This document shows, in pieces, positions 1 to 10,535 of a stretch of 33,773 nt of DNA (positions within the stretch are counted from its first letter, which is position 1; the number at the start of each line of letters is the position of its first letter). The DNA is from Acanthamoeba sp. SK_2022b (Eukaryota; Discosea; Longamoebia; Acanthamoebidae): assembly GCA_027943245.1 (NCBI GenBank), contig JANDJZ010000587.1:1-33773 (forward strand), in the 5' to 3' direction. A model generated the notes under the pieces. That model did no database searches and was not told the origin of the DNA. It saw only the letters and a program-made list of their open reading frames with translations. The position numbers and the translations under genes were made by a program.

Positions 1-399
1 GGTTGCACTTTTCGCATTTGTTGAGGAGCGACTTGGGGACGATGGCGGTGGTGGTGGTTCCCGAGCCGCGCTGAATGAGAAAATCCTCCATTTCCAGGTA
101 GGGCAGTCTCACCTTATCGCACGTCAATATGCCTGGCCACATGTGCTGTGATGAGCGCACACGTGTGGTGATGGTGGCACATGATGGTGGTGTCACGAGA
201 GAAGGGGGAGTTCCTACCGGCAGTCGAGGGAACGAAGAAGAGGGTGGGCGGGATCCGTTGCTGTTGAGCGAGCGGCGTGACGTTGGCGTACTGCAGCGGA
301 TGCACAAAGAAGTACTGATTGAGCAGTCGAACAACCTTCTCGCTCGGATGGCTCTGCGCAAAACTGAAACTGCGCGTCAGCGTTCCATGTTGAAGAACG

Positions 400-466
<67 letters not shown>

Positions 467-806
467 GTGAGCAGAGAGCAGGTTGACGATCTCACGCTCG
501 AGAAGCTGCTCCTGCTCCGGTTGGATGTGGGCGCTCTCGATCTTCTTCATGATGTGATCGTAGTACAGGCGAGAGACCTGCAAACAGGAGGGGAGGAGGA
601 GAGCGAGTCCAAGTCTCGGCAGTGAGTCGACCCCTCGCTCTGTCGAGCGACACCAGGAGCGCTGGGGCACGAACCTGTCCCGCGGCAGCCAGCAGGTTGC
701 AGTTCCAGTTGGATATGTACACGTCCTGGAAATCGATGTTTTCTCTCTCCACCGTAGGAATTAGCTGTTGACCATACACAAGTGTAAGCCAAGAGTCTCC
801 CGAAAA

Positions 807-873
<67 letters not shown>

Positions 874-3395
874 CACGCATACATGCACATAATGCACACC
901 ATGCACATCATAATGCACGCACGCACGCACGCACCTGAGCTGCTAGATGAAAGCCGGTGCCGGTTGTTTGCTGCGTTGAGAAGCCGATGAAGATGTGTCC
1001 GTTGTTGGGGCTAGGGAAGAGGTCCACCACGAGGTCGTCCACTGTCCTCGTTGCGCGACCCCCCACGCCGTCGCCGTCGATCAGCTGCCCACGGCCGCCC
1101 ACTCTGCCCTCCGCCGTCGACGAGCCGCCGCTGACGAGCGACGTCCAAAACGACGACAGGCCGGACGACGACGAGGACTGGTCTGACCGCTGGGCTTTGA
1201 TGGGCCCACTCGACTCGAGGCCACCCTTGCTGTCGGGAGTGGCCTGGTCATCCTCGTCGTCAAAGTTGTAGAGCAGCAGGATGCTCGTGCGATGCGGGGG
1301 CGTCTTTTTGAGAATGCGCTTCATGTTCTCCAGGTAGGTCGGGTAGAACTCCCAGTGCACGTCCACCTGTGCGCGTTGCGTGAGTCAACACTCTACTTAC
1401 GTATGATAGATCGCGCGTCGTGACGATGACGGTGATGATGGCGATGATGATAATGATTACCTGAGCATTGAGCAAGCGCATCTTCACGAAGAGCGGCTTG
1501 GTGAAGGGATAGCGATCGACTTTGACCGTCATTCGCTGCGCCTTAATCGAGGCTAGACGCCCCGACAACGGACACATCACCACACACCACACACACACCA
1601 CACACATACACATCATACGCATCATACACATCACACACACATCACACATCACACACCGGTCAGCCACCGGGCAAGAATGCGGTTGGCTCGCGACCAGGTC
1701 CAGCTGAGAGGGTACCGATAGACATGTAGCCGTGCTCCTTCTGCCGCCTCTTCACGTCTTCCTTGGTGACCCTCGGCACGGCCACCTCCTCCGTCTCCTT
1801 CTCGCGCGCCTCCGTGCTCTCTGAGAGAGTAAAATTCAGTAATATTAGTAAATTTTTTCACCAAAAAATATTGATATTGAGGAAAGAGTATAAAATAAAT
1901 AAATAAATAAAACGCACGCTTATCTACATTGGTGTGCACTTGAAGAAGCTTGACGTCGTTGACGATCAGCGAGATCGACTGGACGTTGGTGGTGAAGGAG
2001 ACAGACTTGACGACGAATCGACTCAACAGGTCGAGGTCGAAGGGCATCACCTCCCGCGTCTCGAGCACGAACGCCACCCAGTCCTTCCTCTTGGCCAACG
2101 CCGAGGCCGAGGCCAATGGCTCGGCCGCCGGAGGTTGGGCGTTCTCCTCGGAAACCTGCTGGGCGTCACCGCCATCGTCTTCGACCTTGGCTCTGGTCGT
2201 CACCAGCATGTCTCCGCGCCAATGGAAGATGAGACAGTCGTCGCCTGGCCACCGTTGACGCCACGGTCACAGCCCACCAAACGCCAGTCAGTCCATCGTC
2301 GTCATTGTTGGCCATCTTGCGTGTTTGGAATGTTGTTGCCACGTTCCAGATACAACTTGGCCGGCTTGAGGGCGACGGTGGATGTACCTGACTTGATGAT
2401 GGGCTGCTCGCAGATGGCGAACACGGAGTAGAACCCCACGCCGAACATGCCGCAGGCGTCGGAATTGGGGTTGCCCTCGGCGATCTTCCTGATGCGCGTC
2501 CAGTCCTCCTCCGTGAAAGCACGCCCGTTGTTTTGGATCTGTACGTGCCGTGTGCGTGTGCGTGTATGTGCGTGTGCGTGTGCATGTGCGTGTGTGTGCG
2601 CGTGCGTGAGCGTGTGCGTGTGCGTGTGCGTTATTAGGGTATTCTGTGAACTCGAGTGTGCTGGTGTACAAGCGTCGCACCTTGATTTCGGTGGCATCGC
2701 ACGACCCGAACTGGATGGTGTGACCGTCGACGGCCTTCTCCTTGTTCTTCTTCGCGTTGTCCCGCTTCTCGGCGCCGTCGCCCTCCCTCTTCTCGCTCTC
2801 CTTGTCCGCAGGGGCGGCAGCCCACGACCCAAACTTGAAGATGCTGAGAATGGACGACGCAGCGGACGAGGCCGACGATTCGGGGACAGCCGAAGCCGAG
2901 GACGAGGCCGACGTCAACGACGCAGAGTCGGCGGTTGGCGAAGTCGAAGGCGGTCGGTAGGTGGGCGACGTGAGCACGATTTCGATGTGCGTGGCTCCAG
3001 CTGGCAACGTAAAATGTGTTTGTGTTTGTGTTTGTGTTGTGAGAAAGGTAGCACGACGATGCACGCATTGGAAGAAAAGGCACCATCGTTGGCATTCTGG
3101 ATGAGCTCGCGGAACAGGGTGAACTCAGAGCTGTTGTGTTGTCACAAAGAGCCAAACGCAAAGAGAGAGGGACTTACGTTAGAGTCCTGATATGGCGTCC
3201 TTCATGCATAGGTCCGGAGGCCTGGAGGCCAACATTGTTGCCAGGGGGAGGCAGGAAACTGCATACGGGCTACGGTGTTGGTTACCTGTAGCGAGCCAAG
3301 ATTTTGTCGATGAGATGCCGCTGGTTGACTTCAACCTGCCGCTCCTCTCCCTTGGCAAAGAGCTGGCTCTTCAAATGTGCCGCGCCCTGTTGCAT
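1..3395 (-). CDS. GHKL-type ATPase of the fungal DUF3684 kind, N-terminal part (runs off left edge)
   Basis: Twelve exons were placed: 3395-3286, 3130-3084, 3000-2681, 2538-2388, 2244-1918, 1820-1716, 1552-1461, 1366-935, 764-675, 577-465, 369-218 and 132-1, about 690 residues with the 3' end outside the window. The start is HLIDKILARYSSEFTLF followed by FRELIQNANDAGATHIEI, the N-box of an Hsp90/MutL-like (GHKL) ATP-binding fold. A G-rich lid follows (NNGRAFTEEDW, then GMFGVGFYSVFAICEQP). Later blocks such as HIFIGFSTQQTTG and LIPTVERENIDF match the long fungal proteins that carry DUF3684 beside this ATPase fold; I recognise this from memory of the family. The cellular role is not known to me. 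A low-complexity Ser/Ala/Lys insert (around 2950-2720) sits in the ATPase domain. The Met at 3395 is the only ATG between the frame and the neighbouring gene, so I chose it; an upstream leader exon cannot be excluded. Sacsin or NO VEIN-like proteins are the alternative relatives. Confidence 0.8.
401..464 (-). repeat. Dinucleotide array, sense (GT)n at a donor, GHKL ATPase intron
   Basis: The array starts directly at the donor of the intron 464-370: the exon ends CACAG and the intron opens GTGTGTGT. The repeat itself supplies the GT. Confidence 0.95.
809..871 (-). repeat. Dinucleotide array, sense (GT)n, GHKL ATPase intron
   Basis: In the intron 934-765 the donor GTGCGTGCGTGC grades through GTGCAT variants into a long (GT)n tract. 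Confidence 0.95.
2540..2640 (-). repeat. Degenerate sense (AC/GCACAC)n tract, GHKL ATPase intron
   Basis: A tract of mixed ACAC and GCAC units occupies the acceptor side of the intron 2680-2539, ending close to GTACAG. Confidence 0.85.
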
Positions 3396-3583
3396 CCTCT
3401 CTTGCACCTGTTTCGTTTGCTTGATGTACTCGGCCAAGACACAACGTGGCAACCAGACAAATAGAAATGATATCGCTATAAACTAAAATAAAAGAAAAAG
3501 AAAAAGGGAGTTTCGAGGAAGCCACAACAAAAGAGCTGCTGGAGATTTGAGCGCACAGATCCCAATAGGAGAGTGGAAAGGAG
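3396..3583. promoter_or_regulatory. Divergent promoter between the GHKL ATPase and HslV
   Basis: These 188 bases separate two start codons that point away from each other, so they should hold both promoters and both 5' UTRs. The stretch contains an A-rich patch (about 3480-3510) and no ORF. I see no convincing TATA box or named operator. Confidence 0.5.
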
Positions 3584-4630
3584 ATGAAGAACTTCGCAGT
3601 ACGACGTGGCATTATCACAACTGCGGCTGTGGGAGCGAGACCCGCCACAAATGCGCTGCCGCTAATTAATGGAAGCAGCCCGCTCCTCTCCACCACTGTA
3701 AATGGATCAGCAAGCTACCACTCGAAGAACGGCAAGCACCCCGGATACTGGAGCCCCGAGAACCCTGCCTATGCCACCACGATCCTATGCGTGCGCAAGG
3801 GCAACTCAGTGGTGCGCATCTTTATCTTTAGGCTAGTTTATTATATTTTTATTATGTATTATTTATGGTTATGTGATTCGCAGTGTGTATTCTTAATTTT
3901 TTGATATTCCTCAATATAAAAGTTTATTTCTGTTTTATATAACAGTTTATCTCACGCAACATTCTGCTGTATGAGCAGGCGATGGTGGGAGATGGCCAAG
4001 TGACGCTGGGCACCACCGTGGTCAAGCCCAACGCCCGAAAGGTCCGTCAGATTCGTCCTGGCATCATCGCTGGCTTTGCTGGTGCGCCCGCCTTCTCCCT
4101 CCTCTTGGAGTCTCCCCTCCGCCTCGCGAGTAGTAAACGTTGTGCATTTCCACTTGCTCGCCTGGCAGGCGCCACTGCCGACGCCTTCACGCTGTTCGAG
4201 CGGCTCGAGGAGAAGATCGAGGAGCACCAGGGCCAGCTGCTGCGGTCTTGCGTGGATCTGGCCAAGCAGTGGAGGACCGACAAGTACCTGCGGCGACTCG
4301 AGGTGCGTTGCTCTACTCGCTCTCGCTCTCCTCGTAGCTCGCGCGCTCAAGCAGCCATCCATGTCGATCATGCCATCGGCACCCGCATAGGCTATGTTGG
4401 TGGTGGCCGACAAGAACGTGTCGCTCACGCTGACGGGCACCGGCGACGTGCTGGAGCCCCACGACGGCATCATCGCCATCGGCTCCGGCGGCACCTACGC
4501 ACTGGCCTGCGCGCGGGGCTTGATCGACATGCCGGACATCGACGCGGAGACCATCGCCCTCAAGTCCATGAAGGTTTGATCAACGCAGAGCGCCCTCTGC
4601 TCTTCTTTTGGCAAATCTAACCAAACAAAC

Positions 4631-4686
<56 letters not shown>

Positions 4687-4827
4687 CAATAGGTGGCGGC
4701 TGATCTGTGCATTTACACCAACCACAACTTCGTGGTGGAGAAGATCAACGTCGACGAGGACTACAGCAGCGAGAAGAGCGGCAACAACGTCCTCAGCGCG
4801 CCCGACCAGCACAAGGGGGAGCCCTGA
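3584..4827 (+). CDS. hslV: HslV (ClpQ) proteasome-like threonine protease, probably mitochondrial
   Basis: This is the peptidase subunit of the HslUV (ClpYQ) ATP-dependent protease. Five exons (3584-3811, 3979-4081, 4169-4302, 4391-4573, 4693-4827) give 260 residues. A 64-residue N-terminal extension rich in Arg, Ser and Ala looks like a mitochondrial presequence. Processing after it would expose Thr65 as the catalytic Thr1 (TTILCVRKG). Counting from there, Lys33 falls exactly at the catalytic lysine (NARKVRQ). [54 protein letters not shown] and [13 protein letters not shown] all match bacterial HslV. The C-terminal tail beyond the family core is about 25 residues of polar sequence. HslU, the ATPase partner, is not in the window. 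Its 3' end faces the small coiled-coil gene 150 bp away. HslV in eukaryotes is patchy and usually attributed to the mitochondrial ancestor. Confidence 0.95.
4620..4687 (+). repeat. CAA/ACA trinucleotide array in HslV intron 4
   Basis: A nearly pure (CAA)n tract fills most of the last HslV intron (4574-4692), directly upstream of the acceptor CAATAG. It is non-coding in the gene model. It is the only long trinucleotide array I found. Confidence 0.95.
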
Positions 4828-4977
4828 GAGAGAGGGAGCTTCGGCACAAAAAGAGAGAGAGAGAACAGCTTGCAGGCCAGGACTGACAGACAGTTGCGCA
4901 CATGACGTATGCATGGATTGCTCAGCCCCGAGCTTGCCTCTGTTCGTCTTGTCTTGGCATGCCGTGTGCCCCGGCGG

Positions 4978-5416
4978 CTAGAGCTCGTCCATGTGCGTGA
5001 TGCCTTGTGTTCGCCGTTGGGCCACCATTCGCTTATGTTGCTCCTATCGTGGAGATGATGCGCGCATGGGGTGAGGTGAGGTGTTTCAGCCAGCTGGGAT
5101 GGGAGAGGAGGGCGTACGATGAGAGCGTGGAGGTCGTCCACCACCTCTTTGCCCTCAAGTATCCTGCAACATAAAAAAACAAAATAAATAATTGCTGAAT
5201 AAATAACAACGTACCATCTCTGCACCACCACCACCCAGAGGAGGCCCAACAATTCTGGAAAATATGGATAAAAATAAGATCGCACTGCGACATGGTCTCG
5301 TTGATCCGGCGAACGTTGGCCGTGACGGCCTCGGTGGCTGCCGAGAGTGCCCTTAAGGTATCCGCCGTTTCCGAACTTAACTCCATGGGCTTGGTCGCCT
5401 CTGCTTCCTGCGCCAT
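4978..5416 (-). CDS. Small (80-residue) coiled-coil protein of unknown function
   Basis: I do not recognise the family. Three exons (5416-5286, 5163-5118, 5043-4978) join in phase to give exactly 80 residues. The first donor is GTGCGATC and the second GTACGCCC, the usual donor types of this region, and the exon lengths 131, 46 and 66 sum to 243. The protein starts MAQEAEATKPMELSSE and ends GITHMDEL. The middle (roughly residues 15-65) has hydrophobic residues at heptad-like spacing (LRALSAATEAV, INETMSQILEGKEV, VDDLHALIEQHKRMV), so it is probably one long helix or a coiled-coil subunit of a larger complex. No signal peptide or membrane segment is visible. It shares a 78-bp divergent promoter with L2HGDH. 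The gene is easily missed because no single reading frame spans it. Confidence 0.72.
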
Positions 5417-5494
5417 CTTGATAAATCTTTTCTCTTCTATTTTCGTATTTTCTGGCCTTTTTTGGGGCGAGCACGGCTCCCTGTGGCACAGCAA
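5417..5494. promoter_or_regulatory. Very short divergent promoter (78 bp)
   Basis: Only 78 bases separate the start of the 80-residue protein (-) from the start of L2HGDH (+). Both transcripts must initiate within or next to this stretch, so the two genes are likely to share control elements. The stretch contains a T-rich patch and no recognisable TATA box. Confidence 0.5.
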
Positions 5495-7339
5495 ATGAGG
5501 GCCTCTCTGCGCGTGATGAGACCGGCTGCAGACCTCAGTGTCAAGCACCTTGTCGTGGGTGGCGGTGTAGTACGTTTTTCCCCTCGATTTGGTCGATCCT
5601 GGCAATTTGTAGTGACTGAAGATGTAACTGAACTGTGCGCAGGTGGGGTTGGCCACTGCTGCGCGGCTGAGCAGAGAGGGCCCCACGATACTGCTCGAGA
5701 AGAACAGCGTTCTTGGCGAAGAGGTTCGCGCCCAGACCCCCTGTCTCTCTCGTGCGCAGGCTGACGTGTACTTCTCGCGAGCCAAGGTGAGCTCCAGGAA
5801 CAGCGAAGTGTTGCACGCGGGCCTGTACTATCCAGAGGACTCGCTTAAGACCAAGCTCTGCATTCTCGTACGCTTCGCCTACATCTCTACGTACGTCATT
5901 TTCTACCACACACTGATGACAACGACGACTAACGCAGGGCAAGTTGATGCTCACCGAGGCCTGCAAGCAGTACTCGCTGCCCTGGAAGAACACAGGTGCG
6001 CGCCCCGATGCCTGCCCGTCGTCTGCTTCATGCCGCCTGAGCCCATCCATGAATCGTTGTCGATCGTCGCAGGCAAGTGGATCGTTGCGCAGAACGACGA
6101 GGAGTCCAGGTTCCTGGCCGACCTCGAAGCCAAGGCCAAGAGGCTCAACGTGCCTCTTCACTTCATCTCCGAAGCCACGCGCTTGGTACGCCACCGCGCT
6201 ATCGTGTTGCGTGTTGCGTGTTGCGTGTTGCGTGTTGCTACAATGACTTAACGGTGGTGTAGGCGGAGGAGCCCAAAGTGCAATGCAAGGAGGCGCTGCT
6301 GAGCCCCTCGACGGGCATCCTCGACTCCCACTCCATTATGCAGTTCTTCGAAGGCCGCATCGCCGCCAACGAGGACAGCAACATCGTCACCCACACCAAG
6401 ACGGTCAGCATCGGTAACGCACTCCTCTCCTCCCTGAGCGAGCGAGAACGAGAATCCGACGCGGTCTTCTGGTAACTGACAAGCGCGTGTTGTCTTGCAC
6501 ACTGTAGAGAAGAGAGGTGGCAGTTACATCGTGGAGACGATAGACAAAGAGGGCGAGCGCTGCGTTATCGAGGCCGACAGGTACACACGACACACAACAC
6601 GCGACACACGACACACAACTTGTCTCACTATTGACTGCCGCGGCGGGTGAACCGAAGCGTCGTGAACTGCGCGGGCCTCTACGCCGACCTGGTGGCCGAG
6701 ATGGCCCTGGGCGACGCCTTCCCTGCCCACTATAGGCAATACTACTGCAAGGGCAACTACTACGCGTACTCGCGTAAGGCCCTCGTGTCGCGCCTCATCT
6801 ACCCGGTCCCCGAGAAGAACCTCAAGGTCTGTCCTCCATCTCTCTCTCTCTATCTCTCAAGCACACACACACACACACACACAATCGACCAACTCACTCT
6901 CTCTTTCGTTTGTTTGGGGGGGGGGATAGGGCCTGGGCGTGCATGTGACGATCGATTTGGCGGGCCACATGCGTTTCGGGCCCGACGCCTACTACGTCGA
7001 CCGACCAGCAGACCCCTGGGCCGCGCCCGACTACACCGTCTACGAACAGCACCTCGATGACGCCCACAAGGCCATCACCAAGTGCAGTTCCACCCCTCTT
7101 CGATCTCGCTCATTCGATGCTGTCATGTCCTTCGCGCGCGCTCGACTCGCCTCGACTCACGCTTAGGGCCACACGGCATGGCCTACGCACAGGTACCTGC
7201 CCGAGGTGGAGCGCGATGCGCTGTACGCCGACTACTCGGGCATCCGACCCAAGCTCGCTGGGCCGGGTGAGCCCTTCCGGGACTTCCTCATCGAGGAGGA
7301 GAGCGCGCGAGGGTTTCCCGGTACACCGCAGAAACCACG

Positions 7340-7407
<68 letters not shown>

Positions 7408-7589
7408 ATGGCGCGTTCAACTCACGCGGGGAACGCGGCCGAACAGGGCTGGTGAACCTGCTGGGCATCGAGTCGCCCGGGCTCACGTCGTCGCCGGCTA
7501 TCGCCGAGCAGGTGGCCGAGAAGCTCGGCTACAGACCCTGCTTCCAGCCAGACGCCCTCACCCGCAGCAGCAACAGCAGCCAGGCCTGA
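5495..7589 (+). CDS. L2HGDH: L-2-hydroxyglutarate dehydrogenase, mitochondrial FAD enzyme
   Basis: It oxidises L-2-hydroxyglutarate to 2-oxoglutarate with FAD, a metabolite-repair reaction of mitochondria. Eleven exons (5495-5569, 5643-5723, 5787-5867, 5938-5995, 6073-6185, 6263-6413, 6508-6580, 6658-6826, 6930-7081, 7193-7320, 7447-7589) give 407 residues. The Arg-containing start MRASLRVMRPAADL suggests a targeting peptide. The FAD-binding Rossmann motif is HLVVGGGVVGLATAARL. SSRNSEVLHAGLYYPEDSLK, LLSPSTGILDSHS, VVNCAGLYADLV, KGLGVHVTIDLAGH, YSGIRPKLAGP and GLVNLLGIESPGLTSS match the plant and bacterial branch of the family. Exon 3 could instead begin at 5760, adding nine residues in frame; I prefer 5787 because it leaves the conserved block uninterrupted. 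The length is normal for the family and no key residue appears lost. Confidence 0.95.
6203..6238 (+). repeat. 7-mer tandem repeat (CGTGTTG)n, L2HGDH intron
   Basis: Five copies of CGTGTTG lie a few bases after the donor GTACGCC of the intron 6186-6262. Confidence 0.9.
6862..6883 (+). repeat. Short (AC)11 array, L2HGDH intron
   Basis: A pure AC run lies after a CT-rich run in the intron 6827-6929. A run of G bases (about 6916-6925) precedes the acceptor. Confidence 0.9.
7344..7407 (+). repeat. (AC)n array, last L2HGDH intron
   Basis: A pure AC tract of about 30 units lies in the intron 7321-7446. Confidence 0.95.
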
Positions 7590-7620
7590 CCCGATCAACG
7601 CAGCGAGCGTTAATTGGACG

Positions 7621-7637
7621 TTTAATGAGTCATTAAA
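7621..7637. terminator. 17-bp palindrome carrying ATTAAA on both strands between convergent ends
   Basis: The stretch is a perfect odd palindrome around a central G, TTTAATGA-G-TCATTAAA. Each strand therefore reads ATTAAA, a common poly(A)-signal variant. It lies 32 bases past the L2HGDH stop and 8 bases past the minus-strand stop at 7645, so one element could serve both 3' ends. The core TGAGTCA also resembles an AP-1/bZIP site, an alternative reading. Confidence 0.45.
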
Positions 7638-7644
7638 TGGGCCC

Positions 7645-9410
7645 TCAGTCCCACTGGCTGTGCCTATCGTCGGCAAGAGACCCAAACGATGCAGAGAGGG
7701 CAGCTGCAATGACGCTGCTCACTGGCAACGGGGTAGCTTCGCCCTTATCGATGGGCTTCATGCTGTCCGCCGTGGGACGGACGTGGTACTGGGGCGTGGC
7801 TGCCATCGCGCACACGAAGAGAACGTCCAGGGTCTGGATGCTCAGAGCTTCGCTCGCCCTCTCCTCCTCCGTTTTGTCGTCGCGATCCTCATCGCGGGCT
7901 GTCGATTATCCGATATCCGGAGGTGTTGAGCTGAATGCACACACTCCTGCCTATCCAAGGTGTTGCGTGGTCAGCATATGTGGCTGTGGACCTGTGCACT
8001 GGGTGAGTGTTGACATGAGATGTACCAGTTCCACAGAGGATGTTCGGGAGCAGAGACTCGACATCGCTGTGATGTACGCTATCAAGCTCCAGTGCGGCCA
8101 GATAGGCGCGTGGCAGCCACAGACGGTACCTCCACGCCTTGACTGCACATACATACATACACCACAGCAGTGTCAGTGCTGCGCTAGGTGGCCCGAGCTA
8201 GTGCTTGACGATGCTAGACCCGCACCCCAGCGGGATAGACGAAGGAGGAATGCGGGAGTGGTGCGCTCCAAATTGATCAATCGAACGGATGGAATCGCTT
8301 CGCGCTGCGCCTGCTGTAACTGCACCGATGTCTCATACTGAACAAGGGGCAGACCGCCTGTAGTGGGTGACTCGAAATCACGAGGATAACCTTTGGCGCA
8401 CACGACAAAGAGATCGGCCATTCTGTGCATCGAAAGGCAGGCCCATAGCTTGGGCAAGCAAGTCCGTGTCGATTCTGCAATTGTACCCAGAGTCGCGGTA
8501 CTCGCCTGAGCGCAACCAACGGGGCTTCACACGTCGTTAATATGGAGATTACAAGTGAAGCCAGATTGGCGGTTTCGTACAATGCTTCTCGTACAACCCA
8601 AAGACTGTCTCAGACTGTCCATCAATCCACAGTGCCAGTTTTGATCAATGAGGGGCTGAAAAGAGCTTGGACCCAGAGCACAAAGAGCGTACGAGATCGA
8701 TGATGAACACATCGTCGTGGCATGTAGAAGAGGTGTTGTGTGTTGACGGAAGCGTAACCTTCAACAAGCACGTTGTCAGCTTGCCCGACTTAATCGACTG
8801 CTTGTCTCCGCCCCGGAGTCAAAATGTTGACGAAGAGTGATCAGGTCAAGATCCCTCTCCGAGAGAAGCAGCTTTGGCTCATCTCGGCCTCGTCCTTATC
8901 ACCGTCGTCATCATTCCCTTCGAAGTCAGCTTCGGTATCTCCGGTTCCTTCATCGCTGTGCTTGTCACCCAGCAAATCGGCTTCCTGATCCTTGCCCTCA
9001 GGGCCGAGCGTATAGCGTAACTTTCATAAGGGTCGCAGCAACAACCCAGACACAGAGATCAACATGAATGGAGCACCAAACCAAGGCCAAGAGGACACAC
9101 CAGATTCCGGGGCAAAAGAGCTACGCGCAACTCATTGTGATGGGACAGGATGATATCCCGAGCTGCCTTGCACGTCTCCGCCAGTGCACGTGCACCGTCC
9201 CAACCAGTGGGTTCGAGCATCGTATCATAATAACCTTCCAACGCAGAGGCAAAGTGTGTACTTGCTGCAGAGCCTATGGAGGACAAGGTCCGGTAGCTCA
9301 AGAAGCTCCATCGCCTGCTGTTGCACCACCAGTGGCAGAGTCGGACACAATGGCACACACTCGCTTCCCCTCCGAAGGGATGGCCATCAAGTCAAAGGTC
9401 GTCGGCGCGT
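7645..9410 (-). pseudogene. Unassigned minus-strand gene or gene remnant with an F-box-like start
   Basis: I cannot build one clean model here. Coding-like pieces occur in order on the minus strand. Near 9330 is MELLELPDLVLHRLC, which looks like the start of an F-box. In another frame near 9200 is GARALAETCKAARDIIL, which looks like the rest of an F-box; a frame change of a few bases lies between them with no usable splice pair. Near 9020-8880 is an acidic segment (ADFEGNDDDGDKDEAE). At about 8800-8690, QSIKSGKLTTCLLKVTL ends at a possible GTACGC donor with a TTTTCAG acceptor at about 8660. The last exon-like piece, 7898-7645, has an acceptor CGACAG and reads ASEALSIQTLDVLFVCAMAA to a stop. 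The stretch 8500-7900 between them has no frame I trust. It may be a decayed gene or a real gene I have failed to splice. Confidence 0.35.
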
Positions 9411-9429
9411 GCGCGCTTCATGTTGGATG

Positions 9430-10100
9430 CCGTGTCACGGGGGGCGAGACTACACGTTACCTTTGCAGTTGCTCCAGTGTTTATTTCCAGTAAGACTTGA
9501 ATTATTCGGAATCAATTCCCAGCGGATCAAACAACATACATTCATCTGCGGTTTAAGTTTTTTTGTACATGAGTAATCATATAATGTACATTTCATAAAT
9601 ACAGCCCCAAGCTAATGTCCCCTTTTCCACATTCTCACCAGGGAGCAGATGAAGTGCCTTCTTGGCCACTACCTCAAATGGCTTCCATAAGCAACTAACT
9701 TGTCAGTTTAACTGATTTACTGTGTTGAGAAGGGGTTGTAGAAGTTTGCTACTTCTGCAAATCTGAGATAGTGGCAGAAGAGGCCAAGGAGGTGGCAACT
9801 ACTCTCCTTTTGGCTTCTGTGTGTATGAGTTGCTTCATATGCTCCTCACATGGAGGGCCCTTGTGCCTGCACTCAGCCACAGATTCCTGAATTTCAGTTT
9901 GTGTGACTTTGAAGTGGCAAGGATGTTGTGGCCAAGGCCTATGTCCTTGTAGAGGGAGTATAAGGTTTTCTTGTCCAGCAGGCAGCACTCAGCCTTGTGA
10001 GCTTCTTGATAGGCCTCCATGTAGGCATAAAGCTGTTCCTCTATGTTGTTCCTGTAGTTGGTAAAAATTATCCAGAAGTCCTCTCAAGAAAGGAGTGCAG
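9430..10100 (-). pseudogene. Decayed coding fragments of unknown family, unusual composition
   Basis: Three protein-like pieces lie in order on the minus strand in different frames: NIEEQLYAYMEAYQEAHKAE with LLDKKTLYSLYKDIGLGHN (10060-9930), TEIQESVAECRHKGPPCEEH with MKQLIHTEAKRR (9930-9780), and KPFEVVAKKALHLLPGENVE (about 9690-9625). Frame changes and stops separate them. Base use is less GC-rich at third positions than in the flanking genes and resembles the block at 31400-32520. This could be the wreck of a mobile element or of an acquired gene; nothing in it identifies a transposase, integrase or reverse transcriptase. Confidence 0.3.
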
Positions 10101-10535
10101 GAGGAGTGTTCAGATGTCTGCTGGCTCTGTTTTCTCGTGGTGGCTCTTTCTTTTACTTGTTTTTTAACGATTGTTTGTTTTTATGAAACCCTGCGCTTTA
10201 TCCGCCTCATGTGCGCAGGCGAAGAAAACATCAGGAAATTGTTTTGGGCGAAGACGACGAGGGCGATGAAAAAGGCGTTGACTGTCCATCTCAAGGGTCA
10301 GAGATGGCACCAATCTCCTGATGAGCGTTCGTGTGTGCGCGAGTGTTCTGTAGCGCTGAACTATCTGTGCACTTGATAACGATCAACAATCTGGTACAGC
10401 AGTTTGTAATGGGCTTGTACATTTGTACATGAGCAACCACGCACAGGTAGCACCGCCAGTGGAGCGGTATTGTACACCCTTTCTTTCCGATAGTGTTAAA
10501 ATGTATTCTTATTTTATACTACTACGTATCAGCGT
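10101..10535. other. Stretch with no supported gene
   Basis: A 93-codon plus-strand frame is open at 10095-10376, but it has no recognisable motif and its composition is not that of local exons. I see no RNA gene or repeat array. Confidence 0.4.

Noticed and set aside
401..464. CRISPR-like or satellite interpretation of the repeat arrays
   Set aside because: Pure dinucleotides without spacers, in introns of a eukaryotic gene.
129..470. Open frames made of runs of His-Thr or Cys-Val at many places
   Set aside because: They are translations of (AC)n/(GT)n arrays inside introns, not proteins.
7637..8341. 234-codon plus-strand frame after L2HGDH
   Set aside because: No recognisable domain, and the minus strand has a better last exon here with acceptor and stop. 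Left uncalled, though neither is certain.
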